64,000 bases of DNA. Origin: Streptomyces celluloflavus (GTDB lineage Bacteria > Actinomycetota > Actinomycetes > Streptomycetales > Streptomycetaceae). The position numbers were made by a program, and so were the translations under genes. Below, piece by piece: positions 20,132-30,294 of the stretch. Under the pieces are notes generated by a model, which searched no databases, was not told the DNA's origin, and saw only the letters and a program-made list of their open reading frames with translations. The stretch lies in NCBI GenBank assembly GCA_000720995.1, contig JOEL01000013.1:186001-250000 (forward strand), read 5' to 3'. How positions within the stretch are numbered: the first letter of the stretch is position 1; each line of letters begins with the position of its first letter.

Positions 20132-21312
20132 GTGATCGAGGAGACGTCGGCCGAGCGGATAGCGCGGTCCACAAGACGGAGGCGCGCTGCCCCGAAGAAG
20201 GGGAAAGGTGGTGGCGGACTGCTGCGTTCGTCTGCGCTGATGGCAGCGGGCACCGTGGTCTCGCGTGCCACCGGACTGATAAGGCAGGTGCTGCAGGCCG
20301 CTGCACTGGGCACCGAGCTGCCGGCCACCACCTACAACCAGGCCAACACGGTGCCCGACCAGCTTGTACATTCTGCTGATCAGCGGCGCACTGAACTCCG
20401 TCCTGGTTCCCCAACTGGTCCGGGCCCGCGCGGAAGACCCCGACGGCGGCGCCGCCTTTGAGCAACGCCTGGTCACCTTGGTGTTGTGCGTCCTGGGCGT
20501 GGGGACCGCGCTGGCCACGTGGGCCGCTCCTGAGATCATCAGCATCTACCAGCGCGACACACCCGCCACGCACGACGCGTTCGAGCTGACCGTGGTCTTC
20601 GCCCGCTTCCTGCGCCCACAGATCTTCTTCTACGGCGTGTTCAGCATCGTCGGCCAAGTCCTCGGTTCCCGAAGCTGGTTCGGTGCGATGAAGTGGACAC
20701 CGGTCCTCGACAACCTCGTCCTGATCGCCATGTTCGGCCTTCACCTCGGCCTGATGACCGCCCCGAACAGGTCTCGGACATCACCGACACCCAGGTCAGG
20801 CTGCTGCCCCACGACGGCGTCGGCTACACCGCCTACAGCTACGCCCAGCAGATCTGGATGCTGCCCCAGTCGGTCGTCACCTTCTACGCCTGCGAAGACA
20901 CCCGCACACCGTTCCGGATGGCGCTGTGGATCAGCAGCGTCGACATCGCTTTCGCCACGGCCTGCCACCTCCTGTTGCCCCCGCGCTGGGCGGTCACGGG
21001 AATGGCCGCTGCCTACGCTCTGTCCTACGTAATCGGCCTGCTGCTCACCGCCTTGTGCCTGCAGCGACGCACGGAGGGACTGCTCGACGGGCGGCGGATC
21101 TGTCGCACCTACGCAAAACTCACTGCGGCCGCTATCGCCGCCGGGAGTGCGGGTGGCTCATCGCCCGCTTCTGCAGCCAGAGCCTGGCATCAGCCTCTTG
21201 GACTCCCGCGCTTTCGCTGGCTGCGGGCAGCATCGCGATGGCCCTGCTGTTCCTGCTCTTTGCACGGATCTCGCGGATCGCGGAGCTGCGCAGCCTGCCG
21301 GGGCTGGGATGA
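20132..21312 (+). pseudogene. Decayed MurJ/MviN-type lipid II flippase gene
   Basis: The parts are read in three frames. Frame one, from GTG 20132, gives LLRSSALMAAGTVVSRATGL, the usual MurJ opening. After about 20360 a second frame gives ISGALNSVLVPQLVRA and LRPQIFFYGVFSIVGQVLG. After about 20765 a third gives YSYAQQIWMLPQSVV and AVTGMAAAYALSYVIGLLLT, and a last shift near 21145 leads to the C-terminus. A large internal block is also missing. It resembles actinobacterial MurJ but cannot be functional. Confidence 0.85.
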
Positions 21313-21616
21313 ACCTGGCACCAACGAAGTCAACCCCCGAAGGACTTCCGGAGCCGACCACTAAGCACTTGATCTTGAACGGCGGAGGGCGCCCGTGGGG
21401 GCGCACCCGCAGGTGTCGCACCCCTGGGTGTGATCTCGTCCGCCCCATCCGCTGCCGGCTTGGGGCCTGTCGCCGCTTCAGCGCCGAAGAATAGGTTCTT
21501 GCCGAACATCCGCGTCAGATCGTGCGCCAAGCCCGCGCCGACCGTGATGGGTGGCTGACGGGGCATCGGGCACGAGTGGGCATCCAGCATCGAGTACCAC
21601 TAGATGAGGAGAATTC

Positions 21617-22270
21617 ATGCGGGCCAAAAGGACCACGGCCGCGTTGGCCGGACTTGTGCTGACGGCCGGACTTTCCGTGGCACTGGAGTCCTCCGCGCAA
21701 GCGGCGGCTTCATGCGAGGGCACCTACACGATCGTCGTCGGCGGCACCGGCAGTTCATGGAACAACGACGGCTTCACCGGCAACATCCAGCAGCACGTCG
21801 GCTACCCGACCCAGATCCCCAACGGCGCGAGCGCCCGGGCAGGCGTCAACGAGCTGAATCGGCTGGTGCGCGACCAGCGCAACACGTGTCCGGGCCAGCA
21901 CGTCAAGATAGGCGGGTACTCCCTGGGCGCCGCAGTGGTGCACATCTGGGTCACCGAGAACTGGCGGACCTTCGGCAACGTCAACGCCGTCCTCGTCTCG
22001 GACCCCAAGCGCCAGGGCCCTCCCGGCGCCAACGGCGGCGCGGTGCCGTTCGGCGGTGTCATCGGCGCTCCGCTCACGGGCGCCGACAAGTCCTTCGGCA
22101 ACGTGCCGGTCAAGACGATCTGTCACTGGGACTACGTCTGCGACGAGTCCGCCGGCATCTGGACGTACCCGCAGAACCACATGAACAACTACCCCAACGA
22201 CTTCAACATGGACCACCACAACGACAGCGCCAACGAGGTCTGGTACAACGGCGCCTGGTATCCCGCGTAG
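21617..22270 (+). CDS. Secreted cutinase-like serine esterase
   Basis: A 217-aa exported protein. The signal peptide ends near SSAQA-AAS (about residue 30). The mature part has the alpha/beta-hydrolase nucleophile elbow GGYSLGA (Ser102), a cutinase-type CHWDYVCD (Asp about 175) and a C-terminal His-rich stretch that can supply the catalytic His. GAGGAG precedes the ATG. It is intact within a region of broken genes. It probably cleaves esters outside the cell (cutinase or PE-PPE-type esterase); the substrate is unknown. Confidence 0.8.
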   Translation: MRAKRTTAALAGLVLTAGLSVALESSAQAAASCEGTYTIVVGGTGSSWNNDGFTGNIQQHVGYPTQIPNGASARAGVNELNRLVRDQRNTCPGQHVKIGGYSLGAAVVHIWVTENWRTFGNVNAVLVSDPKRQGPPGANGGAVPFGGVIGAPLTGADKSFGNVPVKTICHWDYVCDESAGIWTYPQNHMNNYPNDFNMDHHNDSANEVWYNGAWYPA

Positions 22271-22278
22271 CCACACGA

Positions 22279-22319
22279 CACCTGCCTGCGGCCGGTCCGT
22301 TCCGACCGCGGGCAGGTGG
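22279..22319. terminator. Hairpin after the cutinase-like gene
   Basis: Arms built on CACCTGCC and GGCAGGTG, with inner pairings GCGG/CCGC and GGTC/GACC, start 9 bp after the stop codon. Confidence 0.75.
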
Positions 22320-22441
22320 TGGGCTCCCCGCTCCGGAAGAAGCTGTGCTTCTTCGGGGAGTAGCCCGTCAGGGACCCCGGGCGTTGGACACCAGAAGCAC
22401 TCGGATCTTGATGGTCCGGGTGGATATGGAGTCCTGTACAG

Positions 22442-22591
22442 ATGGTGATGAAGCACTACCCTGCCGAGTTCAGGGCGGACGCGGTCGCGTTGTACCGCCT
22501 GAGGCCGGGAGCGACGATCAAGTCGGTCGCCACCGGTCTAGGGGTGAACACCGAGACGCTGCGCAACTGGATCCGGGCCGCACACAGCTGA
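22442..22591 (+). mobile_element. IS3-family OrfA remnant
   Basis: A 49-codon reading, MVMKHYPAEFRADAVALYRL then VATGLGVNTETLRNWIRAA, is the HTH start of an IS3 OrfA (HTH_Tnp_1). It stops early, and the rest (including OrfB) is missing. A further scrap on the plus strand near 22680-22797 (RIRSEKGVRRGGRPLETAA) is unassigned. Confidence 0.8.
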
Positions 22592-22819
22592 CCGACCCCG
22601 TCGGCTCCCACCGTCAGGCCGACAAGCGAGCCCGCCGGCGCAAGGCCGGTCAGGCGCCGCCTGCCTGCGCCGGCGAAACGCAATGCCCGCCACCGCGATG
22701 TCCTGGCCGCCGAACGCAAGGGACGCGCCCGCATTCGCAGCGAGAAAGGCGTCCGCCGGGGTGGACGCCCTCTCGAAACTGCGGCCTGAACAACCCGGCG
22801 AACCTACGCGGTCACAGGA

Positions 22820-23943
22820 CTATCCGGCCTGCTTGGAGCAGATCTGGTCATTGGCGGGCAGCTTGCCGGTGGCCAGGTACCGGTTGACCTTGTCGTCGAC
22901 GCAGGGGTTCTCGTAGACGCCGTAGACCGCGTGCCGGTTGGCGCCCTTGAGGGTGATCAGCTTGGAGCTCGGCAGCAGGCCGTGCAGGGCGACGGCACCC
23001 TTGTGCGGGGTGCGCGGGTCGCCGGTGGCGGACACGATCAGCATGCTGGCGTCGTGCTTCACCTCGGTGGGTTCCTCGCGGGGCCGGTCCCAGAAGGCGC
23101 ACGGGCTGATGTTGTTGGCCAGTGCGCCGAAGCGCGGGTACGTGGCGCGGCTGCGCTCGATGTCGCGCCAGTAGACCTCGGGGTCGCGCGGGGCCGCCCT
23201 GTCCCCGCAGAGGATCGCGGACTGCACGCTGCCGTGGGGCGACCCTTCGGCGGTCATCGCGAACCGCAGGGTCGCGGCGAACTGCGGCGACAGCCGGGTC
23301 GGCTGCCCGGCCGCGGCCTTGTTCAGCACGGACACCTGTTCAGCGAGGGATGCCCGGGCCGTGTCGGTGTCGCTGTCGGTTCCGGTGAGCAGGACCAATG
23401 GGATCCGGGTGTCATCGAGCGGGAAGCTCTCCGGGGCGGTGCCGACGGTCAGCGGGCCGCGCGCGGATGCCTTGATGATGCGGTCGATGGTGGCGAGGAC
23501 CTGGGCGCGGGTGCGGCCGAGGCCGTAGGTGTCGTTGCGGGCGGCAGCCCACGTGGCCCAGTCGGCGAGCGCCTGCTCGTTCTCGCCGGCGGCGTCCTTG
23601 ACCAGCCGGGGACCGTACTCGCGTGGGTCGAGGGCCCCGTCCAGCACCACCCGGTCGTAGCGGCCGGGGAACATCTGGGTGTAGACGGTGCCCAGGTAGG
23701 TGCCGTACGAGTAGCCGAAGTAGGAGATCTTCTTCTCGCCGAGCGCGCCGCGGGCCGGTCTCCTTCATCCGCGCATGGAATTCCGGCGGGGATTCGAGGG
23801 CGGTGCCGCCGGGGCCGCCGTTGTTGAGCAGGATCGAGCCGATGCGGTGGCGGGTGTCGGTGGCCTTGAGCCGGTGCCGTGGCGGTGGGGACGGTGCCGA
23901 GGCAGGCGGCGAGGGCGAGGCCCACGGCCGAGGTGCGACGCAT
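22820..23943 (-). pseudogene. Decayed secreted tripeptidyl-aminopeptidase-like hydrolase
   Basis: The start MRRTSAVGLALAACLG (from 23943) is a signal peptide. Further on, another frame gives ILLNNGGPGGTALESPPEF. A third stretch gives KKISYFGYSYGTYLGTVYTQ (nucleophile Ser), the acid residue in ATGDPRTPHKG and GANRHAVYG to the end. Compared with SGNH-unrelated TAP-family peptidases (about 500 aa), two internal blocks are deleted and at least two frame changes occur. It is non-functional. Confidence 0.82.
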
Positions 23944-24159
23944 GGCGGGGCTGGGTGTGATCACGAAGTCTCCTTGAGGTGCTGGGTGTTGCGGTCGGGA
24001 GTACCTATGCATGCGCCGCGTTCCCCATGGGTACGGCAACCGCCGCACCGGCCGACGCGACGGCCAACGCGACTGGGGTCCGGGCCAGTTGACACCTGCC
24101 GATCTCTTCGGCCTGTATCTCACACCGCCTCTGTCACACGGTCCCTTCCCGTTAGGCGT

Positions 24160-25101
24160 TCAGTGCAGGAGCTGGTCGAGGACGGCTGAGGCGAGTGCCG
24201 CGTCGAGCGCTCCGACGCCGGTGAGGTCGGCCACCGTGATCGCGGTGTCGGGCCGGTCGACGGGTGTTCCGAGCAGCAGGCCGGCCGCGATGTCGCCGTC
24301 CCGGGCGGTGGCGCCGGCGCGGACGGCGTGTCCGAAGTCGCCGTGGTCGAGGCACTGGGCGTGGTCGTCGGTGGCGATGAGCTCAGCGCGGTGGAAAAGT
24401 GCCGGCGGGAGCTCGTTCTTGTGCGGCATGTCCGTGCCGATGCCGGTCACGTGTGCTCCCTCGCGTACCTGGGCGGCATCCAGGACGGGGACCGTTGCCG
24501 GAGTCGTGGTGATGACCATGTCGGCGGCGGCCGCCTGTTGTGCCGAAGCGGGCCGGGCCGGCAGGCCGCGCGATATGAGGTCGTCGCACAGGGCGGCGGC
24601 TCTGTGCGGGTTGCGGCCGTGGACCAGCACCGTGCTGACCGGGCGGAGTTCGGCCAGCCAGGTCGCCTGGAGGCGGGCCTGTTCGCCGGTGCCGAAGACG
24701 GCCAGGATGACGGCGTCGGGCCGGGCCATGGCATGGGTGATGAGCGCGCCCGCGGCGGCGGTGCGCCAAGCGGTCAGCAGACCGCGGTCGTCCAGGAGCG
24801 CGCGCACCTGTCCGGTGTGGGCGCTGACGACGCAGACCAGTCCGTGGTTGGTCGGAAGGCCGAGGGCGGGGTTGCGGTAGAAGCCGGTGGCGATCTTGAC
24901 GGTGAAGTCGGTGGCGCCGGTGATCCAGCCGGCTTTGACGTGGCAGTCCCCGTCGGTTTCGGGGAAGTCCAGATGCAGTGGCGGCGGCACGCTGGTGCGG
25001 CCTTCGGCGTGCGCGATGAGCGCGTCGCGGACGGTGTCGAGGACCAGTTGTGAGGTGGCGGTCTTCTTGATGGCGGCCGTGTCGAAGACGGCAAGGGTCA
25101 C
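24160..25101 (-). CDS. Ornithine cyclodeaminase / mu-crystallin family dehydrogenase
   Basis: A 313-aa NAD(P)-dependent enzyme of the OCD/mu-crystallin family. The substrate-binding stretch HVKAGWITGATDFTVKIATGF contains the conserved Lys, and the Rossmann motif VFGTGEQARLQ lies near residues 127-137. Its GTG overlaps the aminotransferase stop (GTGA), so the two are translationally coupled. The family covers ornithine cyclodeaminase, alanine dehydrogenase and DauB-type arginine dehydrogenase; the DauR-like gene at the head of the operon favours an amino/imino acid interconversion. Confidence 0.88.
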   Translation of the reverse strand: MTLAVFDTAAIKKTATSQLVLDTVRDALIAHAEGRTSVPPPLHLDFPETDGDCHVKAGWITGATDFTVKIATGFYRNPALGLPTNHGLVCVVSAHTGQVRALLDDRGLLTAWRTAAAGALITHAMARPDAVILAVFGTGEQARLQATWLAELRPVSTVLVHGRNPHRAAALCDDLISRGLPARPASAQQAAAADMVITTTPATVPVLDAAQVREGAHVTGIGTDMPHKNELPPALFHRAELIATDDHAQCLDHGDFGHAVRAGATARDGDIAAGLLLGTPVDRPDTAITVADLTGVGALDAALASAVLDQLLH

Positions 25102-26231
25102 CGCCGCCCTCGCAGCCACTCGGCGAAGGCCGCCAGTCCTTCTTCCGGGTTGCGGCGGCCGATGCCGATGCGGAAACGGTCGGCGGGGGTGGCGGTGAGT
25201 TCGGAGCGGTAGATGCTCGCGGGCAGCAGCAGGACACCGGCTTCCGCCACCAGGCGAGTGCAGAGATCCTCCACCCCGTCGGCGCCGTGGTAGCGGGGGT
25301 AGGCGACGCATCCGCCGTCCGGCGCCTGCCACTCGAAGTCGTCCGCGAATTCGGCGAAGAACGCCTCGAAGACCGGCAGGTTGGCCGCGATCAGGGCCCC
25401 GTTGCGGGCCAGGATCGTCTCGCGGGCCTTCAGTGCGATGCGGGCCAGGACCTCGCTGGGCGCGGAGTTGCAGATGGTGGTGTAGTGCTTGGCCCGCTCC
25501 AGGCGCGAGCGCAGTTCGCGGTCGCGGCAGGTGATCCAGCCGATGCGCAGTCCGGGCAGCCCCAACGACTTCGAGGTCACGTTCAAGGACAGTGCGCGCT
25601 CGGACAGGTCTGCGGCCTGCGGCAGGGTGCGGGCGGGGTCGCGTTCGAGTCCGCGGTAGACCTCGTCGCTGAACAGGTGGATGCCTCGCTCGTCGCACAG
25701 GCGGGCCAGCGCGGTGAAGTCGGCGGCGTCGATGACCTTGCCGGTGGGGTTGTTGGGGAAATTCACCGACACGACCCGGGTGTTGGGCCGGATGGCCGCC
25801 GCCACCTTGTCGAGGTCCAGGGCCCAGTCCCGGTCCGGATCGAGGGCCACGCCGGTGACCTCGCACAGCGCCAGCGGCACGGTCTCGGCGGCCTGGTAGT
25901 TCGGGGTCACCACCACCGCGTGGTCGCCCGCGTCGAGCAGGACGTTCATCGCCACGTAGAGGGCTTCCTCGGCGCCCGCGAAGCAGAGGACATCGTCGGC
26001 GTCGGCGTGCTCGTACGTCTGGGCGATCACCTCGCGCAGGGCCGGGTCGCCGAAGGTCTCGGTGTAACCCAGGGACAGGTTCTCGAAGGTGTCGCGGTCC
26101 TTGTCCTCGGCCAGGGCGAGCAGTTCGCTGAGTGTCATGCTCTGGACGTCGGAGGCGGTCAGATGGTGGCGGGCGGTGAATTCCCAGCGGGAGAAGTACG
26201 TTTCCAGGCGGAAGTCGGGCAGCCGGGTCAT
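25098..26231 (-). CDS. PLP-dependent class I/II aminotransferase
   Basis: A 377-aa fold-type I aminotransferase. The PLP Lys is Lys221 in NVTSKSLGLPGLRIGW, with NFPNNPTGKVID (about 163-174), the Asp/Tyr of FSDEVYRGLE, and the C-terminal Arg in DRFRIGIGRRN. It overlaps both neighbours by the ATGA/GTGA type of junction and so is the middle gene of a three-gene operon. The substrate is uncertain; Asp/aromatic or MalY-like specificities are possible. Confidence 0.88.
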   Translation of the reverse strand: MTRLPDFRLETYFSRWEFTARHHLTASDVQSMTLSELLALAEDKDRDTFENLSLGYTETFGDPALREVIAQTYEHADADDVLCFAGAEEALYVAMNVLLDAGDHAVVVTPNYQAAETVPLALCEVTGVALDPDRDWALDLDKVAAAIRPNTRVVSVNFPNNPTGKVIDAADFTALARLCDERGIHLFSDEVYRGLERDPARTLPQAADLSERALSLNVTSKSLGLPGLRIGWITCRDRELRSRLERAKHYTTICNSAPSEVLARIALKARETILARNGALIAANLPVFEAFFAEFADDFEWQAPDGGCVAYPRYHGADGVEDLCTRLVAEAGVLLLPASIYRSELTATPADRFRIGIGRRNPEEGLAAFAEWLRGRR

Positions 26232-26881
26232 GGTTGTCGGTCCTTTGCGCTGGGTGCTCTGAGTTCGGTCAGCAGGCCGTAGACGGTGGACCGGGACACT
26301 CGCAGGGCCCCGGCGACGACAGGGGTGGCGCGGCGCACCGCGAACACCCGGGCCTCGTCGAGGCGGCCGAGGACGGCAAGGCGGTCCTGGCGGGTCATGC
26401 GTTCGATGGGGCGGCCCGTTTCGCGGACGTAGGTGCCGATCACGTGCTGGATGCGCTCGGACCAGTCCTGCTCGAACAGCGGCTCGGGGCCCTGCACGGT
26501 CGGCGCGCCGAAGGCGGACAGGACCGCCGCGGCCTGTTCCAGCGGAGTGCGGTCGAGATTGATGCACAACACCGCGGACGGCTCACCCCGCGCATCCCGC
26601 AGGACCGCGCTGACCGATGACAGACGGCGGCCGTCCGCGAGCAGCTTCTCGTACGGTCCGTACACGTCCTGCGCCGACGGGTCGAGCTCGTCCAGTTCGC
26701 CGAGCAGCGAAGGATCCCCCGGGCCACGGGAAGTCATCGGGTTCCAGATCTCCAGGACCCGGTCGGTCTCAGGGTCGTGCAGGACGACCTCGGCGTACGG
26801 GCCGAGCAGCAGCGCGACGGCCCGGCATACCGGGCTCCACATCCGCACACGAGAGTCCGGTCCCTCTTCCACGTTCCCCAT
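26228..26881 (-). CDS. DauR/YheO-like transcriptional regulator
   Basis: A 217-aa regulator with an N-terminal PAS-like YheO domain (CRAVALLLGPYAEVVLHDPETDRVLEI) and a C-terminal HTH (VVAGALRVSRSTVYGLLTEL). This is the architecture of DauR, which controls D-arginine catabolism in Pseudomonas. The ATG at 26881 has no ribosome site, so the message may be leaderless. It heads the operon with the aminotransferase and OCD genes (ATGA overlap). Confidence 0.85.
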   Translation of the reverse strand: MGNVEEGPDSRVRMWSPVCRAVALLLGPYAEVVLHDPETDRVLEIWNPMTSRGPGDPSLLGELDELDPSAQDVYGPYEKLLADGRRLSSVSAVLRDARGEPSAVLCINLDRTPLEQAAAVLSAFGAPTVQGPEPLFEQDWSERIQHVIGTYVRETGRPIERMTRQDRLAVLGRLDEARVFAVRRATPVVAGALRVSRSTVYGLLTELRAPSAKDRQP

Positions 26882-27341
26882 ATTTGGACAGTACATCCAG
26901 GCTAGACAAAAAGTCCACGCCAGTCCGCCGGGATCCTCTCGCGGCAGATCAGGCATTTACCCGGCTGAAGAGCGCCACCGAAGAAGCCACGCAGCGGACG
27001 ACGACACCTTCACGGCGGTACACCGGTTCGTCCACGCGGCGGCGGACCTGCGCATGGGCGCGGTCATCCGCGTACTGATCGAAGACCTCGTCATCGACGT
27101 GGGGCCGGCACGTATCCGCACCCGCACCGCAAACACCGTCGAGGCGCTGGTCGACGCCGCGCACGCCCCGCCACCTGGGCACCGTGCGCGCCCTCCAGCA
27201 GGAGCGTGACCGCGGTCCGCAACGCGTGGCCGACGCTCGTGACCGCTTGGGCCAGCGGCGCCTTCAGCTGCTCACCCCCGCCCCAGATTCTGCAAGGCAG
27301 AATCTCGTATCCTATTCTGCGGCACGGACGACACCCTGTGG
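26882..27341. other. Degraded stretch, no recognised gene
   Basis: Plus-strand readings such as DDDTFTAVHRFVHAAADLRM and LGTVRALQQERDRGPQRVAD look protein-like but lie in different frames and lack starts. They may be scraps of lost genes. Confidence 0.35.
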
Positions 27342-28291
27342 CCATGACCACGACGCGCACTCGCCGAGCGAGGCTCGCAGCTGACCCCGGGCACCGCCGG
27401 CAGCCTCGCGTTCGCGGGCATGCCGGTCGGTGCTCCGGGCGCAGGCAACCTTTCCGGCCGACTCGGACGCCGTTGGACCACAGTCGGCTGCGTCACCCGG
27501 TTCACCGTCTTCATGCCAGCGTGCGGGTTCGCACCGCACGCGGAAATCTTCGGTGCGCCGCGCTTCCTCGTCGGTATCGGCCTCGGTGGCCTGGTCCCGT
27601 CGGCGAACACGCCGACCGCGGAGTTCGTCTCCGGTCGGCACCGTTCGATCAGCGCCACGGTGATGCTGTCCGGCGTGCCGCTCGGCGGCTGCCCGGCCGC
27701 GGTCGTCGCGATCCCGGCCACCCCCACGCTCGGCTCGGAGAGGCGCTACTTCTCAGGCGGCACCGGGCTGCCGCCGGCGGCGTTGCCCGTCCTCGCACCG
27801 CCGGAATCGCCGGCGTGGCTGAGGACCCGTGCCCGGACCGCCGAGGCGGAGCGGATCGAGCGGCAGGACGGCCCACACCGCGACGAACGTACCGACGTCG
27901 CCGGCCGTCCGGGTCCCGGCATCATGGTGCGAGCGCCGTACTCGCTCCCGACGGCGCAGTCCAGCCTGGCGACCGTCACCAACTCTTCGCCCGGTACGGC
28001 CTCGGCACGTGGTTGCCGAGGCTCACCGCAAGCGACGCCCGGTCCGGCCTCGGCGGCAACCCGCCAGCCTATCCGCCGGCGCTCAGCCTGGGCGCGGTCG
28101 CCGGCTCGGCGTTCACCGTGTGGGGTGCGATCCGGATCGGACCGTTGCGCAGCGCGATCACCGGCGCCGGCCGCGCCGCCCTCGGTGTGAGCTCGAACTC
28201 TGTGCTGTTCACCGCCGCGTCCGCAGTGTCCGCCGTCCCGCTCCTCGTCACTCGGCCTGCCTCCGGCGCGGTCGTGGCCACAGCGCACTGA
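27342..28291 (+). pseudogene. Frameshifted aromatic-acid MFS transporter
   Basis: Fragments match aromatic acid:H+ symporters: AGNLSGRLGRRWTT, FLVGIGLGGLVPSANTPTAE and LPVLAPPESPAWL in one frame, then ARYGLGTWLPRL and SLGAVAGSAFTVWGAIRIG in another. Blocks are missing between them. It lies directly before the gentisate genes and once probably imported their aromatic substrate. Confidence 0.75.
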
Positions 28292-28313
28292 CCCACCCGA
28301 TCGAGAGGCACTC

Positions 28314-29441
28314 ATGACCCACACCTCACCCGTCCACATCCCGGCGGTCGATGCCCCTGACCAGCCCGATGTCACCCCCGCCCTCAAGGACCTCTACCGC
28401 GGTTTCGAGCAGGAACTGCTGGTCCCGCTGTGGACGGAGATCGGCGACCTCATGCCGGCCCATCCGCGCTCGCGCGCCGTACCCCACCTGTGGCGGTGGC
28501 AGCGCCTGCGCCGGCTCGCGGCGGAGGCCGGCGACCTGGTGCCGGTGGGCCGCGGCGGTGAGCGCCGGGCGATCGCGCTCGCCAACCCGGGCCTGGGCGG
28601 CCGCCCGTTCGCGACCCCCACGCTGTGGGCAGCGATCCAGTACCTGATGCCCGGCGAGGACGCGCCGGAGCACCGGCACACCCAGCACGCGTTCCGGTTC
28701 GTCGTCGAGGGCAAGGGCGTGTGGACCGTCGTCGGCGGCGACCCGGTGCCGATGCGACGCGGCGACTTCCTGCCGCAGGCCGGCTGGAACTGGCACGCCC
28801 ACCACAACGCGACGGCCGAGCCGATGGCGTGGATCGACGGCCTGGATATCCCGTTCCAGTACGTCACCGAATCGCAGTTCTTCGAATTCGGCCGTGACGA
28901 GATCGGCGAGACCGAGCGCACTACGCCGGAGCGGTCGCGTTCCGAGCGGCTCTGGGGCCACCCCGGCCTGCGTCCGCTGTCGGTGGGTGCGGTCGCTCCG
29001 GGCTCACCGCTGCTGGCCTACAAGTGGGAGTTCACCGATCGGGCGCTGGCCGACCAACTCGCCATGGAGGCGGAGAAGTACGGCGGCACCGTCGAACCCG
29101 GCCATGCCGCGGTCCGCTACACCAACCCCCACAACGGCGCCGACGTGCTGCCAACGATCCGCGCGGAGATCCACCGCATCGTGCGCGGCGCGGAGACCGC
29201 GCCGGTGCGCGAGACCGGCTCGTCCGTCTACCAGGTCTTCGACGGCTCCGGCACCGTCACCGTCGGCGACACGACCTGGTCGGTCACCCGCGGCGACCTC
29301 TTCGTGGTCCCTTCGTGGGTGCCGTTCTCGGTGAAGTCCGAGGCCGGCGACACCGACTCCGACTCCGGCGCGCTGGACCTCTTCCGGTTCAGCGACTCCC
29401 CCGTCTTCGAAGCACTCCAGCTCGACCGCACCGACAAGTAG
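28314..29441 (+). CDS. Gentisate 1,2-dioxygenase
   Basis: A 375-aa bicupin Fe(II) ring-cleavage enzyme converting gentisate and O2 to maleylpyruvate. The first cupin carries the metal ligands in PEHRHTQHAFRFVVEGKG (about residues 117-134) and GWNWHAHHN, and the second is SSVYQVFDGSGTVTVGDTTW. The length is typical. It opens a compact operon with fumarylpyruvate hydrolase (10-bp gap), maleylpyruvate isomerase and a ring hydroxylase. Confidence 0.95.
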   Translation: MTHTSPVHIPAVDAPDQPDVTPALKDLYRGFEQELLVPLWTEIGDLMPAHPRSRAVPHLWRWQRLRRLAAEAGDLVPVGRGGERRAIALANPGLGGRPFATPTLWAAIQYLMPGEDAPEHRHTQHAFRFVVEGKGVWTVVGGDPVPMRRGDFLPQAGWNWHAHHNATAEPMAWIDGLDIPFQYVTESQFFEFGRDEIGETERTTPERSRSERLWGHPGLRPLSVGAVAPGSPLLAYKWEFTDRALADQLAMEAEKYGGTVEPGHAAVRYTNPHNGADVLPTIRAEIHRIVRGAETAPVRETGSSVYQVFDGSGTVTVGDTTWSVTRGDLFVVPSWVPFSVKSEAGDTDSDSGALDLFRFSDSPVFEALQLDRTDK

Positions 29442-29451
29442 GACATCTGAG

Positions 29452-30294
29452 ATGAAACTCGCGACCATCCGCACCCCTGACGCGACTCGCGCCGTCAAGC
29501 TCGAGGACAGCGTCCTCGTGGACCTCGGTGAGCCCGACCTCGGCACACTGCTCGCACGACCCGACTGGGCCGAGATCGCGGCCGCCCGCACTGTCGCATC
29601 CGGCGCTGCGACGTACGACGTCGAGGGCGCGGACTTCGCGCCGGTCGTGCCGCAGCCCTCGAAGGTGATCTGCGTCGGCCACAACTACTCCCGCCACATC
29701 GAGGAGATGGGCCGGGAACTGCCGTCGTACCCGACTCTCTTCCCGAAGTTCGCCGACACCCTCACCGGCGCGAACGACCCGGTCGAGAAGCCGGCCGAGA
29801 CCGATGCGCTCGACTGGGAGGTCGAGCTGGTCGTGGTGGTCGGCAAGCCGGTGCGGCGCGCGAGCGAGGACGAGGCCGCGGCCGCGATCGCCGGCTTCAC
29901 GGTGATGAACGACGTGTCGGTGCGCGACTGGCAGTTCCGCACCATCGAGTGGACCCAGGGCAAGATCTGGGATTCCTCCACGCCGGTCGGCCCCTACCTG
30001 GTCACCCCCGACGAAGTGGGCGGCGTGCGGCCCGCGCTGGAGGTGTCGACCACCGTCGACGGCCAGGTGATGCAACGCGACAACACCGGCACGCTGCTCT
30101 TCGACCCGGTCCTCCTGGTGCAGTACGTCTCCACGATCACCCGGCTCAACCCGGGCGACCTGATCGCCACCGGCACTCCGGCGGGCGTCGGTCACGCCCG
30201 CGATCCCCAGGTCTACCTGGCCGGTGGCGAGACCGTCGTCACCGAGATCGAGGGTCTCGGCGCGTGCACCAACGTCATCGTCAAGGGGTCCTGA
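29452..30294 (+). CDS. Fumarylpyruvate hydrolase (FAH family)
   Basis: A 280-aa fumarylacetoacetate-hydrolase-fold enzyme. The core VICVGHNYSRHIEEMG, LFPKFADTLTG and the metal-ligand region DWEVELVVVVGKP are all present, with TGTPAGVGHAR near the end. In this context it should split fumarylpyruvate to fumarate and pyruvate. Its TGA overlaps the next ATG by one base, so translation is coupled. Confidence 0.92.
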   Translation: MKLATIRTPDATRAVKLEDSVLVDLGEPDLGTLLARPDWAEIAAARTVASGAATYDVEGADFAPVVPQPSKVICVGHNYSRHIEEMGRELPSYPTLFPKFADTLTGANDPVEKPAETDALDWEVELVVVVGKPVRRASEDEAAAAIAGFTVMNDVSVRDWQFRTIEWTQGKIWDSSTPVGPYLVTPDEVGGVRPALEVSTTVDGQVMQRDNTGTLLFDPVLLVQYVSTITRLNPGDLIATGTPAGVGHARDPQVYLAGGETVVTEIEGLGACTNVIVKGS

